DNA from: Acidobacteriota bacterium
Lineage (GTDB): Bacteria > Acidobacteriota > Thermoanaerobaculia > Multivoradales > SZUA-115
Direction: 5' to 3'
DNA length: 64,000 nucleotides
Assembly (NCBI GenBank): GCA_024277255.1
Contig: JAJRVQ010000126.1
Location: 1-64,000, forward strand
The position numbers and the translations under genes were made by a program. The notes beneath the pieces were generated by a model that did no database searches, was not told the origin of the DNA, and was given only the letters and a program-made list of their open reading frames with translations. The stretch's first letter is position 1. Every line of letters starts with the position of its first letter. Below are positions 47,264 through 57,194 of this stretch, piece after piece.

Positions 47264-49564
47264 ATGTCGTCTTCCTCTTCAGCCGCACAGCCTGGCGCTC
47301 CTGGCACCCGCGAGTTCCACCTTCCGGACCAACACAGTCCCGATCAACACAGTCCCGACCAAACCAGCCCCGGCCCACACGGGGACAGCCTGCACACCAC
47401 CGACTTGCGCGGTGAAGTGTCCGCCGCCTGGCAACCCGCCGATCTCGAGGCCGAGGTGCGGCGGATTATCGATCCGGCAGCGGCGAAGCAGAGCCTGCAC
47501 TGGGGGCGCAACTACCTCTACCGGGCCGAGTTGTCCCACGCTGGCGAGACGATCTCGGTGGCGGTCAAGCAGTTTCGCGGCGATCGGCTCCGCGAACGGT
47601 GGCGGCGGCGCTGGCGCAGCACCAAGGCTCGGCTCTCCTGGGAGATGGCGCAGGCCTTCCGGGCCGCAGGGGTCGACACTCCGGAGCCGCTATTGCTGAT
47701 TGAATCGCAAGCGCCGGGCGGGCCAGCCTTCTACATTTGCCGCCATCTCGAAGGGGTCACCGAGGCGCGCTATCTGCTGCGCGCCGCCGCCGCCGGCCGC
47801 GCCGCCGAAGAGTTTCCCGAGATCGACCTGGCATCCTTCCTCGAAACGCTCGGTGCCACGGCACGCAAGCTGCACGACGCGGGGATCCTGCACCGCGACC
47901 TGTCGGTGGGCAACGTGCTGATCGAGCCCCGCAGCGATGCCGCTCCGCGGCTCTGGTTGGTCGATTTGAACCGTGCTCGCCAGGGCTCAAAACCCGGCCA
48001 ATTCGCCCGCCTGCGCGACCTGTGTCGCTTGGCCCTCTTCCGCCGCGAGGATCGAGCCCGCCTGCTGCACGGTTATTTCGGTGCCCCGCCGAGCCCGGTC
48101 GCGCTGCGCAAGTATGGCGCGCTGCACCACCTTTTTCAGCTGCGCCACCGGGTGAAGGCACCGCTGGCGCCGCTGCGCAAGGGGCTCGCCGGCAAGCTCG
48201 CCCGCCGCCGGCCACACGCCCACATCCCTGCCGCGCCCACCGGGGCTTCCACCCGAGACAAAGTGGTCTGGGACTATCTTTCCGACCAACCGCACCAGCA
48301 TGCCACCCGCGCCGAGAAGGCGGCGATCCGCCTGAGCGATCTCAGGGGTCACCTTGAAGAGGCCCGCACCATCGCCGCCGTGCTGCCTCGCGTGTGGAAG
48401 CGCCACCGTGAGCTGACGGCAGCTCTGCACCGCCAGCCTGTCACCTGGAGCGGCATGGGTCTGTGCCTGCGACCTCAACCCAAAGATCCCGAGGGTCTGC
48501 TCGCCGCCGTCGAACAACTCGGGGTGCGCAAACTCCTCCTGCGCCTCCATCCCTGGCAGGAAGAGCACGACGACGAAGAGGAGTTGGCGCGCGAGTTGGT
48601 GTCGCGCGGTTACGAGCTGGCCTTCGCCCTGCCGCAGAACCGAGACTTGGTCCGCGATCCCAAGCGATGGCGGGCCTCGATCACCCAGCTCGGCGAGCGC
48701 TTCGCGCCGCTGGGCCGCCATTTCCAGATCGGCCAGGCGATCAACCGCAGCAAGTGGGGAATCTGGCGGGCGCAAGAGTATGTCGACCTCTACTTGGCGG
48801 CCGCCGAGCAGTTACGACAGCACCCGGGTGTCGAGCTGCTGGGTCCCGCGGTGATCGACTTCGAACACCACACCGCCGCCTCGGTGTTGAATCTGCGGCG
48901 CTCGGGACTCCACTTCGACATCGTCTCGGCACTGCTCTACGTCGACCGCCGAGGAGCGCCCGAGAACCGGCAAGCCGGCTTCGATACCGTCGGCAAGGCA
49001 ACGCTGCTCAAAGCGATCGCCGAAACCTCGCGCAACGCCGGCCCCCGGTGCTGGATCACCGAGTTCAACTGGCCGCTGTGGGAAGGGCCACACTCCCCGG
49101 CCGGCAAGAAGGTCTCGGTGGACGAGGAGACGGCGGCGGACTACACCGTTCGCTACTTCCTCTTGACCCTCGCCTGCGGTCTGATCGAGCGCGCCTACTT
49201 CTGGCAACTGGCCGCCCGCGGCTACGGTCTCCTGGCGCCAAGCGAAGAGGGCATCTTGGAGGCCGGTCGCAAGCGCCCCGCCTTCGCCGCCATCGCCACC
49301 TTGCATCGTGAACTGGAAGGGGCCACCTGCGAAGGACCGATCGCCGCTCCCGAGGGAGCGCGGCTCTTGCGCTTCACCCGTCCCGACGGCGGCGAGACCT
49401 TGGTCGGCTGGACCACCGGAGACCGGTCGCACCCGCCGGTGACCGTCACCCTGCCCTCCACGCCGCGGACGCTCCTCGACCGCGACGGCAAACAACTCGC
49501 CGCGGCCGGAGCCCACGTTCAGCTGCGCTCCTCGCCGACTTACTTCCGGTGGAAAACCGTCTAG
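47264..49564 (+). CDS. fusion of LPS-kinase-like and glycoside-hydrolase-like domains
   Basis: In this 766-aa protein, residues about 60-330 resemble Kdo/heptose (WaaP/KdkA) lipid A-core kinases, with catalytic HRDLSVGNVLI and metal-binding DLNRAR. From about 400 a beta/alpha-barrel-like region follows, with EFNWPLWEG and an aromatic/acidic pattern similar to GH39/GH5-like clans. The N-terminus carries a DQHSPDQHSP mini-repeat. The ATG at 47264 is chosen since homology lies well inside. A single protein combining sugar phosphorylation with a glycosidase-like domain is unusual. The C-terminal catalytic residues could not be fixed, so the hydrolase part is a fold-level guess. Confidence 0.6.
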   Translation: MSSSSSAAQPGAPGTREFHLPDQHSPDQHSPDQTSPGPHGDSLHTTDLRGEVSAAWQPADLEAEVRRIIDPAAAKQSLHWGRNYLYRAELSHAGETISVAVKQFRGDRLRERWRRRWRSTKARLSWEMAQAFRAAGVDTPEPLLLIESQAPGGPAFYICRHLEGVTEARYLLRAAAAGRAAEEFPEIDLASFLETLGATARKLHDAGILHRDLSVGNVLIEPRSDAAPRLWLVDLNRARQGSKPGQFARLRDLCRLALFRREDRARLLHGYFGAPPSPVALRKYGALHHLFQLRHRVKAPLAPLRKGLAGKLARRRPHAHIPAAPTGASTRDKVVWDYLSDQPHQHATRAEKAAIRLSDLRGHLEEARTIAAVLPRVWKRHRELTAALHRQPVTWSGMGLCLRPQPKDPEGLLAAVEQLGVRKLLLRLHPWQEEHDDEEELARELVSRGYELAFALPQNRDLVRDPKRWRASITQLGERFAPLGRHFQIGQAINRSKWGIWRAQEYVDLYLAAAEQLRQHPGVELLGPAVIDFEHHTAASVLNLRRSGLHFDIVSALLYVDRRGAPENRQAGFDTVGKATLLKAIAETSRNAGPRCWITEFNWPLWEGPHSPAGKKVSVDEETAADYTVRYFLLTLACGLIERAYFWQLAARGYGLLAPSEEGILEAGRKRPAFAAIATLHRELEGATCEGPIAAPEGARLLRFTRPDGGETLVGWTTGDRSHPPVTVTLPSTPRTLLDRDGKQLAAAGAHVQLRSSPTYFRWKTV

Positions 49565-49869
49565 TCGAGATCGAAGGGGCGCAATGGCGGGTTTTCGTCG
49601 GGATCTTCTTCGGCCCGCTTCATCGCCTGGCGGAACTTCTCTTCCAGCAGGCGGTCACGATCCTCGAAGGCGGCTTTCTCGCGCTCGAAGACTGCCTCGG
49701 CGCGGGCCTTCTGATCATCCAGACCTTGCAGCAGGTCGTCGAAGGTATGACCGCCGGCCAGCGGTCGTTTCGCCGCGCGGTGGTGGAGCACCGTGCCGGT
49801 GGCGGTGTCGATCTTCAACTCGCAACCGCAATCCGGACAAGTGACGGTAATTGTCGCCGGGTCAGCCAT
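49561..49869 (-). CDS. small zinc-ribbon/coiled-coil protein, unknown function
   Basis: This 102-aa protein has an N-terminal CPDCGCEL motif (one half of a zinc ribbon) and a C-terminal charged helix (FEREKAAFEDRDRLLEEKFR) likely to form a coiled coil. It ends DPDENPPLRPFDLD. It overlaps the end of the kinase fusion gene by four bases in the convergent direction. No function is known. Confidence 0.65.
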   Translation of the reverse strand: MADPATITVTCPDCGCELKIDTATGTVLHHRAAKRPLAGGHTFDDLLQGLDDQKARAEAVFEREKAAFEDRDRLLEEKFRQAMKRAEEDPDENPPLRPFDLD

Positions 49870-49914
49870 CCCCACCATTCTATGACTACCGGCCGAAGCC
49901 GATAAACTCGGCCG

Positions 49915-50481
49915 ATGAATGAAACTCTACCCTCCCGCGAGCAAGCTTGGAAGCTGCTCTGCGAGTACACCACCAAACCCGGCCTGCGCAAGCACGGCCT
50001 CGGCGTGGAAGGCTGCATGCGAGCCTTCGCCCGCCGGGCTGGCGAGAACGAGGAACTCTGGGGGCTCACCGGCCTGCTGCACGATTTCGACTACGAGCGC
50101 TGGCCGGATGAGGAGAATCATCCCTACCGCGGGATCGAGATCCTGGAGCAACTCGGCTATCCTGAAATCATGAGGACGGCGATCCTCGGCCATGCGCCCT
50201 ACACTGGCGTGGCGCGCGAAACCGCGCTCGCCAAGACCCTCTTTGCGGTCGACGAGCTGTCTGGTTTCATCGTCGCCGTCGCCCTGATCAAGCCGTCGAA
50301 GAAGCTGGCGGACGTCGATGTGCACGGGGTTAGAAAGCGGCTCAAAGAGAAAGCGTTCGCCCGCGGCGTCAGCCGCGAGGATGTCTATGCCGGTGCCGAG
50401 GAGTTGGGCGTGCCGCTCGACGAGCACATCGAAGCGACCATCAGCGCCATGCAGGCCATCTCCGCTGAGTTGGGGTTGTAG
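49915..50481 (+). CDS. HD-domain phosphohydrolase
   Basis: This 188-aa HDIG-type protein has HGLGVEGCMRAFARR, the metal-binding LLHDFDYERWPDEENHPYRG and GHAPY. HD proteins hydrolyse nucleotides or cyclic nucleotides; this small form is widespread, and its substrate is not known. It is monocistronic and convergent with the large membrane protein gene (three bases between stops). Confidence 0.85.
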   Translation: MNETLPSREQAWKLLCEYTTKPGLRKHGLGVEGCMRAFARRAGENEELWGLTGLLHDFDYERWPDEENHPYRGIEILEQLGYPEIMRTAILGHAPYTGVARETALAKTLFAVDELSGFIVAVALIKPSKKLADVDVHGVRKRLKEKAFARGVSREDVYAGAEELGVPLDEHIEATISAMQAISAELGL

Positions 50482-50483
50482 CG

Positions 50484-52952
50484 CTACCTGTCTGAGACCC
50501 ACTGATCTGTCGCTACACGACGCGAATGCGGAGCCAGCACAGCGGCGAGAAGCGCTGTCCAACCCAGGGCGGCCAACAGGCAACCGAGCAAGAAGCCAGG
50601 TGGCCGATAGAGCAGAGCGACCTGGTGCGACCCGGCAGGCAGGCGGGCGGAAACGAAGGGCGATTGGGTCGCCGGCGACCGCTGCCGCCGGCCATCGACC
50701 AGCAGCCGCCAGCCTCCGTCTTGATAGATGCTCGAGTCTAAGCGCCGCGGTGTCGAGTTGTCCAAACTCGTCCGCCACACGGTCGACTCGAGGCTCGCCG
50801 CGCCTTCGGCAACCCCCTGGTGCGGTCCGCGCCGCCAGCGCGTCGCTGGCTCCGCCGGTGTCAGGAAGAGCCGAGTTCGCGGTTGCGGGCGCCGCCAGAC
50901 CCATCCGGAGGGGTGACGCAGAGCCACCTCCAGTGGCGGCGGTAGCACAGCCTCAGGCGGGGTCAACACCCAACGTACGGCCAATCGATCGTAGAGCGGG
51001 TGCTCCGGGTGGCCGTAGACCGGCGCTTCGCCCTGCCACCCCGTGATCAACGACGCGGTCGCCTGGTAAACCGGGTTGGGCGCCATCGGGCCGGCGGTGC
51101 GGATGTCGGAAAGGCCGTAGAGGCTGGCCAGGTTCGCCGGCAGCGCCCGGTCGAGCGCCAGTAGGCGCCAACCAGCGCCGGGAGGCGACTGCTCCACCTC
51201 CTGCCGCAGAAAGGCGAGCGGTGGTGGGGAGGGAAAGGCGAGCCGCTTGGGGCTCGGCGGATTAGCCGGCCGATGGATCAGCAGCAGTTCCATCGCCACC
51301 AGGACCGCCAGGCCATAGGGCAGCCAGTCCTTGCGGCCCCGGCTCCAGCCGGCGAGCCACAGCAAGGCGCCCGAGGCGACGAGAAACCTCAGCTGCCAGC
51401 GCAACCAACCCCAGCGGAAGACTTCGAGTAGCGCGGGATCGTCGGGAAATACAAAGGTCGTGTAGGCCCAAACCAAGAGCACGGCCAGGGCACCACCTGC
51501 CGCGGCGAGCGCAAGTAAGGGCTGGAGCCGCCGACCTGTGCGCTGCCGGTGTTGCCACCGGTGCAGTTCGCAGACCGCCAGATAGACCAGGCTGAAGCCC
51601 AAGGGCAGCAACAGGCGGTGATGAAAGCCCGAAGAGCTTCCCAGCGGCAGGCGGCGAAGTGACTCCGGCAGACCAGGAGGTAGCGCGACCACCAAGGAGC
51701 AGAAGCCCGCAACGGCCCACATCAAACCCTCCTGTGGGTAGAGCCGGTCCGACGGATCCGGCGGCGCGCGCCCCGTTCGATGGCCCATCCGACCCATCCC
51801 GCGCCAGAGCCATCGCAGGCCACCGAGAGCGACCAGCAGTAGACCCACGGTGCCGATGAAACCGGCGGCATCCTCGTTGATGTTGTCGTTGCCCCAGTAG
51901 TGGACGAAACGGTCGTTGCCGAAGGCGTTGGGGGCGACGAGGGGCACCAGCCGAGTCACCGCGCGCACTCCGGCGGCTGGCAGCGCGCTGACCGCGTCCT
52001 GCGCCAGGCGAGCCGCGCGCAGGCTCTGTGGGGCGTAGAGCACCGCCGGCAGCAGCGCTGGCGAGGTGAGACAGAGCGCCAACAAGGCTGCCCCAAGGAC
52101 CCGCCGACCGCCACCGCTGACCGGGCTAAGCGCGATCGACCCAGCTGCGGTCAAGTCAGCGTCCAGCCCCCGCCTCGACTGGCGGCGCCGGGAGAAGTAA
52201 AACAAACCGGCCAGGGCCAGCGCGTAGGCAACGGTCTCGGGATGACCACCGAGCAACAGACCGCTGACCACCGCGCTGAGCAGCAAACCGTCGCGCCGGC
52301 CGGCTCGGTCCTGGCATCGTGCCACCGCGTAGAGCACCGCCGGTAGCCACGCCGCCGAGTTGGCTAGCGGCCAGCCCAGCCAGAGTATGAGGAAACCACC
52401 GAGGCCCCAGGCCAGGGATCCCACCAGCGCCGCTCCTTCTCCCAAGGCCTGCCGCCGCAGCAACAGGCCGGTGAAAAGCAGCGCCAAGAAGACCCGCAAG
52501 GCCGCCGTCACTCCCGCGGCCTTGGCGACGGGAAAGACCGCCGCCGCCAAAGTCAGGGGTTGCAGCGCCTGAGCTTGGGGATCCGCCAGCAGCGGCATCC
52601 CGGCACCCATACGTGAACTCCACAGCGGCCAGCGGCCGTGAGCAAGTTGACGGCGCACCTCTGCCTGAGCCGGCGCGACCAGCTGCAACAGATCGCTCTG
52701 CAGCGGGTTTCCGTGGGGTTCGGTCGCCACCAGTTGACGAAACGGCACTTCGCCTCGCAGATTGTCGAGCGGCAACAGTGAGTCCCCGGCAAAGAGAACT
52801 CGCCCGAAGAGGGCCACCAAGATCGACAGGTAGACCGCGCTGTGGATCCAACTCACCCGATCGAACCAACGATTCAAGGCCCAAACTAGTAGCCAGCACA
52901 GGGCCAGTACCCAAAGGCCTGGAAGGAAGTCGGGGACGAAGGTGGCGAGCAT
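50484..52952 (-). CDS. YfhO-like large membrane protein
   Basis: This protein of about 822 aa has roughly 12-13 helices in its first 570 residues, a typical SRMGAGMPLLADPQAQALQP loop and a C-terminal soluble region ending in one helix. This is the YfhO/GT-C-like pattern; YfhO family members are thought to transfer sugars from polyprenyl carriers to surface polymers. The ATG at 52952 is chosen (MLATFVPDFLPG) because the preceding residues lack homology. Location near the Wzm/Wzt exporter fits a surface-glycan role. Confidence 0.75.
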   Translation of the reverse strand: MLATFVPDFLPGLWVLALCWLLVWALNRWFDRVSWIHSAVYLSILVALFGRVLFAGDSLLPLDNLRGEVPFRQLVATEPHGNPLQSDLLQLVAPAQAEVRRQLAHGRWPLWSSRMGAGMPLLADPQAQALQPLTLAAAVFPVAKAAGVTAALRVFLALLFTGLLLRRQALGEGAALVGSLAWGLGGFLILWLGWPLANSAAWLPAVLYAVARCQDRAGRRDGLLLSAVVSGLLLGGHPETVAYALALAGLFYFSRRRQSRRGLDADLTAAGSIALSPVSGGGRRVLGAALLALCLTSPALLPAVLYAPQSLRAARLAQDAVSALPAAGVRAVTRLVPLVAPNAFGNDRFVHYWGNDNINEDAAGFIGTVGLLLVALGGLRWLWRGMGRMGHRTGRAPPDPSDRLYPQEGLMWAVAGFCSLVVALPPGLPESLRRLPLGSSSGFHHRLLLPLGFSLVYLAVCELHRWQHRQRTGRRLQPLLALAAAGGALAVLLVWAYTTFVFPDDPALLEVFRWGWLRWQLRFLVASGALLWLAGWSRGRKDWLPYGLAVLVAMELLLIHRPANPPSPKRLAFPSPPPLAFLRQEVEQSPPGAGWRLLALDRALPANLASLYGLSDIRTAGPMAPNPVYQATASLITGWQGEAPVYGHPEHPLYDRLAVRWVLTPPEAVLPPPLEVALRHPSGWVWRRPQPRTRLFLTPAEPATRWRRGPHQGVAEGAASLESTVWRTSLDNSTPRRLDSSIYQDGGWRLLVDGRRQRSPATQSPFVSARLPAGSHQVALLYRPPGFLLGCLLAALGWTALLAAVLAPHSRRVATDQWVSDR

Positions 52953-53113
52953 GGTTGAGCGCAGTCTATCGGCGCAGCCGACAAGCTGCTCAAATGGAAC
53001 GGGAACCGGCCGCGGAGAGGCCAAGTCCAACTTGACACCCTCAGGTCTCTGGGTTACAAACCATGGGCCGTTAGTCTGAAACCCGATGTCTGGTTCAGGT
53101 TGGGGAGGAACTC

Positions 53114-54298
53114 ATGGCTCGCCTTATCAAAACGACACTCGTAGCCGGCCTCCTTGCCACTGCCTTCGGGTGTGGCGAGGCCAAGATGGTCCAACTTGGT
53201 GCCGTTCTTCCATTGACCGGCTCTACCGCCCTCTACGGTGAATCGATCAAGAGCGGGATCCAGTTGGCGTTTGACGAGATTCAGGAGCGAGGTGAGTTCC
53301 CATTCCCCGTCGAGTTGAAGATCATCGACTCGGAGAGCAATCCGCAGAAGGCCCGGCAGGCAACCGATCAGCTCTTCGCTGCCGACGCTCTGGCCATCAT
53401 CGGTGGCGTCACCTCTAGCGAAGCGTTGGAGATGGTCGAAGTCGCCGATACCTACGGCAAGATCATCTTGTCGCCTTCCGCCTCCAGCCCGTCGCTCACC
53501 GGCGTGTCGCAGAACTTTTTCCGCGTCTTCCCCTCCGACTTTCTGGATGGGGCGAAGATGGGGAACTTCTCGACGCAGAAGCTGGCCCTGGAATCGGTCG
53601 TCATCATGGCCGCCGAGTCGCTCTACGGCCGTGGCAGTCAACAAGTCTTCAAAGACGAATTCGAGCGCTACGGGGGCGTCGTCCTCGAGGTCATCGAGTA
53701 CCCGGAGGGTACGGCTGATTTCTCGGGCCTGGCCGCCCGCGCCGTCAGCCTCAAACCTGACGCCATTTATCTGGCCGACTTCGCGGGCGAAATCAGCGCC
53801 GCCGTCAAGGAGATCCGCCAGCGCAAGTTCCAAGGACGCATCCTCACCACCCATGCCTTCAACACTCCTGAGGCTCTGGCTGAAGCCGGTGAGGCCGCGG
53901 AAGGCGTCTTTCTGACCCAGCCACGGTATGAAGCGGATAGCGAAGATCCGCACGTCAAGGACTTCGTCGACCGCTATACCCAAGCCTATGGCAAGGCTCC
54001 GGATCTCTATGCCGCGCACGGTTATGACGCGATGATGATCGTCGGCTCGGCACTCAAGAACGCCAAGCGTCCAGCGACCAGCGAGTTTCGCAAGGGGCTA
54101 CGTGGGATCCAGGACTTCCCCGGCGTGACCGGGAACATCCAGTTCGACGAGAAAGGCGACGTCCAGAAGTTCCCCCGCGTCTACATCGTTAGTGACGGAC
54201 GGCTCTTCGATTACGACAGCTATGTCGAAGCCCGTCGCGAAGAGCTGCGGCGGCGGATGAGAGAACTTGATCGCCAGCGCCGCGCCACCCGAAACTAG
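53114..54298 (+). CDS. branched-chain amino-acid-type substrate-binding protein
   Basis: This 394-aa periplasmic binding protein (Peripla_BP_6/LivJ) has an export signal ending TAFGC, probably a lipoprotein (weak lipobox). The ligand-binding lobes contain GAVLPLTGSTALYGES, IGGVTSSEALEMVEVADTYG and HGYDAMMIVGSALKNAK. GGGGAGG precedes the ATG. No Liv permease or ATPase genes are adjacent; the following genes are the Wzm/Wzt polysaccharide exporter. It may act as an orphan sensor or feed a transporter elsewhere. Confidence 0.85.
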   Translation: MARLIKTTLVAGLLATAFGCGEAKMVQLGAVLPLTGSTALYGESIKSGIQLAFDEIQERGEFPFPVELKIIDSESNPQKARQATDQLFAADALAIIGGVTSSEALEMVEVADTYGKIILSPSASSPSLTGVSQNFFRVFPSDFLDGAKMGNFSTQKLALESVVIMAAESLYGRGSQQVFKDEFERYGGVVLEVIEYPEGTADFSGLAARAVSLKPDAIYLADFAGEISAAVKEIRQRKFQGRILTTHAFNTPEALAEAGEAAEGVFLTQPRYEADSEDPHVKDFVDRYTQAYGKAPDLYAAHGYDAMMIVGSALKNAKRPATSEFRKGLRGIQDFPGVTGNIQFDEKGDVQKFPRVYIVSDGRLFDYDSYVEARREELRRRMRELDRQRRATRN

Positions 54299-54336
54299 TT
54301 TCTGCCCGTTGACCTCAGCTTGTTGAGCGGATCGTC

Positions 54337-55137
54337 TTGTTGACCGCGCGCCGGATCTTTCGCCATCGTGGCCTGCTGGCGACGCTCGTCGTGCGCGAGT
54401 TGAAGGCCCGCTACCGCGGCTCTCTGCTGGGCCTGCTCTGGTCGTTCGTCAACCCGCTGTTGCTGCTGGCGGTCTACAGCTTTGTCTTTGGCCTGGTGTT
54501 CACCCGCCCGGGCAGCGACTCCATGTCGCCCTACGCCCTCTTCCTGGTCACCGGCCTTTTCCCCTGGATCTGGGTCTCCAGCACCCTGCTCGAAGGATCG
54601 ATGTCGCTGATCAGCAATTCCGGTTTGATCCGCAAGGCCGTCTTTCCCGCCGAACTCTTGCCCACCGTCTCCGCCCTGTCCAACGGAGTTCATTTCCTCA
54701 TGGCGATGCCAATCCTCGGTATCGCGCTCGCCATCGGCCGCTTCCTCGGCTATCCATTGGGTGGTTGGGCAGCTTTGGCGCTACCGCTGATCGTGGTGCT
54801 GCAACTGCCGATGGTCACCGGTCTCGCCATTGGTCTCTCGGCCTTGACCGTCGTCTTCAAAGACGTCCGCGACCTGTTGTCGAACATCTTGACCTTGCTC
54901 TTCTTTCTCACCCCGATCCTCTACACGGTCGAGGCGATCCCGTACCGGCCGTTGCGCGCCTTCGCCCGGGCCAATCCCATCACTCCCTACACCCTGGCCT
55001 ACCAGGATGCGCTGTTTTTCGACCGCTGGCCGGCAGCTGGGTTATGGCTACATATGGTGGTGGTCAGCCTGATCTGCTGGTGGCTCGGTAGCTGGCTCTT
55101 CAACCGGCTCAAAGAAACTCTGGTGGAGGCGGTGTGA
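54337..55137 (+). CDS. wzm: O-antigen/polysaccharide ABC export permease, Wzm type
   Basis: This 266-aa ABC-2 membrane protein has six helices, the ELKARYRGSLLGLLWSFVNP amphipathic start, and the late LFFLTPILYTVE segment. It exports undecaprenyl-linked polysaccharide across the inner membrane. It starts at TTG and overlaps the wzt start by four bases. Gene symbol is by family and context. Confidence 0.87.
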   Translation: MLTARRIFRHRGLLATLVVRELKARYRGSLLGLLWSFVNPLLLLAVYSFVFGLVFTRPGSDSMSPYALFLVTGLFPWIWVSSTLLEGSMSLISNSGLIRKAVFPAELLPTVSALSNGVHFLMAMPILGIALAIGRFLGYPLGGWAALALPLIVVLQLPMVTGLAIGLSALTVVFKDVRDLLSNILTLLFFLTPILYTVEAIPYRPLRAFARANPITPYTLAYQDALFFDRWPAAGLWLHMVVVSLICWWLGSWLFNRLKETLVEAV

Positions 55138-56480
55138 GCGACGCGATCCACGTCGAGGCACTGACCAAGCTCTTTCGCCGCATGGCGCCGGGTGACCACC
55201 TGCGCACGCTCAAGAGCGCGCTGCTGGAGGGCTCCCTCACCGCTGGCCTCTCTCACTCCGAAGCCATCGTGGCGCTCGATGAGGTCAGTTTCTCGGTTCA
55301 TCGCGGCGAAGCCTTCGGCATCGTCGGTGGTAACGGCTCCGGCAAGTCCACCCTGCTCAAGACGGTCGCCGGCATCCTCAAGCCGACCCACGGCAAGGTC
55401 GAGGTCGACGGACGGGTGGCGGCGCTGATCGAGCTGGGTGCCGGCTTCCACCCGGAGATTTCCGGCCGCGAGAACATCTTCATCAACGGCGCCGTGCTCG
55501 GCCTGCCCAAGAAGGAGATCGAGCGCCGCTACGACAGCATCGTCGAGTTCTCGGGTCTCGAGGATTTCATCGAAGAGCCGGTCAAGAACTACTCTTCCGG
55601 GATGTACGTGCGCCTCGGCTTCGCGGTGGCGATCCACACTGATCCCGACGTGCTGCTGGTCGACGAAGTTCTCGCCGTCGGCGACGAGGCTTTCGCCCAT
55701 CGCTGCCTGGCCCGCATTGAACAGTTCCTCGCCAAGGGCAGGACTCTACTCCTGGTCAGCCACTCGTTGGCGCTGGTCGAGGACTATTGCGACCGTGTTC
55801 TGTGGATGGATCAAGGCCGGGCGCGGTTGGTCGGCTCACCACGGCGGGTGATCGACGCATACCGGCAAGCGGTGGCCGAAGACGAGGGGGAAGCGCACCG
55901 CAGCGCCAAGCAGCAGGCCGACGCACAGGCCGGCCAAACAGAGTCTGGGCCGTCCTCGTCGCAAGACGATCCCACCGCGCCGAGCCCACCAGCCACCCAC
56001 GGCGCCTCCACCGGGCGGGTCCGTCGTTGGGGCTCCGGCAAGGCGCGGGTGGAGAGTGTGCGCCTGCTGGTTGACGGCGAAGAACGCTACCATTTTCGAA
56101 GCGGTGAACCGGTGGTCTTCGAACTCATCGTCAAGAGTAGTGAACCGCTCACCGACTTCGTCTTCGGGGTAATGATCTCGACACCGCGCGGCATCGAGTG
56201 TTGGGGAACCAATACCGACCTCGCCAACCTCACAGCCAAACGGTTCGACGGCACCGCGCTGGTGCGCTTGGTCTGCCCCGCGCTTCGGTTGGCGCCCGGT
56301 GAGTACCTCGTCGACGCCGCCGTCCACGCCCGCGACGGATCACCCTACGACTACCGCAAACAGGCAGCCGCCTTCACCGTCACGGCGCAGGCGCGAGGCG
56401 TCGGCCTCTATTTTCCCCAACACAGCTGGCAGATCGAGGGCGACGCCTCCTGGGATCGCCCGGACGAGACGGCCTCGTAA
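55134..56480 (+). CDS. wzt: O-antigen/polysaccharide ABC export ATPase, Wzt with sugar-binding C-terminus
   Basis: This 448-aa protein has an ATPase domain at about 40-240 (Walker A GGNGSGKSTLL, signature NYSSGMYVRLGFA, Walker B VLLVDEVLAVGD), a linker rich in Q/A/S/P (245-300) and a C-terminal beta-sandwich (about 305-440), as in Wzt proteins that recognise the sugar-chain end. GTG start with GGAGG upstream, overlapping wzm. The presence of the C-terminal domain suggests a capped chain. Glycosyltransferase genes are not in this window. Confidence 0.9.
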   Translation: MSDAIHVEALTKLFRRMAPGDHLRTLKSALLEGSLTAGLSHSEAIVALDEVSFSVHRGEAFGIVGGNGSGKSTLLKTVAGILKPTHGKVEVDGRVAALIELGAGFHPEISGRENIFINGAVLGLPKKEIERRYDSIVEFSGLEDFIEEPVKNYSSGMYVRLGFAVAIHTDPDVLLVDEVLAVGDEAFAHRCLARIEQFLAKGRTLLLVSHSLALVEDYCDRVLWMDQGRARLVGSPRRVIDAYRQAVAEDEGEAHRSAKQQADAQAGQTESGPSSSQDDPTAPSPPATHGASTGRVRRWGSGKARVESVRLLVDGEERYHFRSGEPVVFELIVKSSEPLTDFVFGVMISTPRGIECWGTNTDLANLTAKRFDGTALVRLVCPALRLAPGEYLVDAAVHARDGSPYDYRKQAAAFTVTAQARGVGLYFPQHSWQIEGDASWDRPDETAS

Positions 56481-56543
56481 AGCCAGGACGCCGTGCCGAC
56501 GCGTGTCACGAGGGGCCTGGAGCCGGTAGTAAGCTCGGCAACG

Positions 56544-57179
56544 ATGCGTGCGATGGCCAACCAGCGACACTGGACGTGGCTGCTGGCGCTCACCTTGGTG
56601 ATCGGGTGTAGCGCGAACAGCTCCGGCCCGAAAGTCACCGCCGGTGCCCGCCTGTGGGCCGCCGGACCGGTGCGCTGGTTGATGTTGCCCGAAGAATCCA
56701 GCCGCTTCCACCAGCTCAGCACCAACCGCCAGGCGCTCGAGTTCATCGATGAGTTCTGGCGGCGCCGTGATCCAACACCCGGCGAGCTGGAGAACCCTCT
56801 GCGCGTCAGCTTCTTCGAACGCGCCGCCGCCGCCGACCGCTTCTACGGCGAGAAAGAGACCGCCGGCAGCCTTACCGATCGCGGACGCACGCTCATCCTA
56901 CTTGGACATCCACCCATCCTGCGCACCCGGCGCAAGGCCGTTCCCCGCCTCGATCCAGCCCTCGGTGACCAAGCCAACCGGGTCTGGGTTCGCCTTTTGA
57001 TCTGGGCCTATCCGATCCAAGAGCTGCCGCCTCGGGTTCAAGCCATCCTGGAAGAGCGCGAGCTGACGGAACTCACTCTGACCTTCGTGGACCACGGTGA
57101 TCGAACCACCTTGCTGGAAGGGGAGCGTTTCCTCAAACTGATCCCCCGAGCACTCGTACGCCCCGAAGCCATGCCATAA
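56544..57179 (+). CDS. GWxTD-domain lipoprotein
   Basis: This 211-aa protein has a lipoprotein signal (LLALTLVIGCS). The GWxTD domain follows: FIDEFWRRRDPTPGELENPL, FFERAAAADRFYGE and a GSLTDRGR version of the motif, then LLGHP. The domain is common in Acidobacteriota and of unknown function. ATG codons at 56544 and 56553 are both possible. It lies about 60 bases after wzt, probably in the same transcript. Confidence 0.82.
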   Translation: MRAMANQRHWTWLLALTLVIGCSANSSGPKVTAGARLWAAGPVRWLMLPEESSRFHQLSTNRQALEFIDEFWRRRDPTPGELENPLRVSFFERAAAADRFYGEKETAGSLTDRGRTLILLGHPPILRTRRKAVPRLDPALGDQANRVWVRLLIWAYPIQELPPRVQAILEERELTELTLTFVDHGDRTTLLEGERFLKLIPRALVRPEAMP

Positions 57180-57194
57180 CTCAGCGGAGAAACC

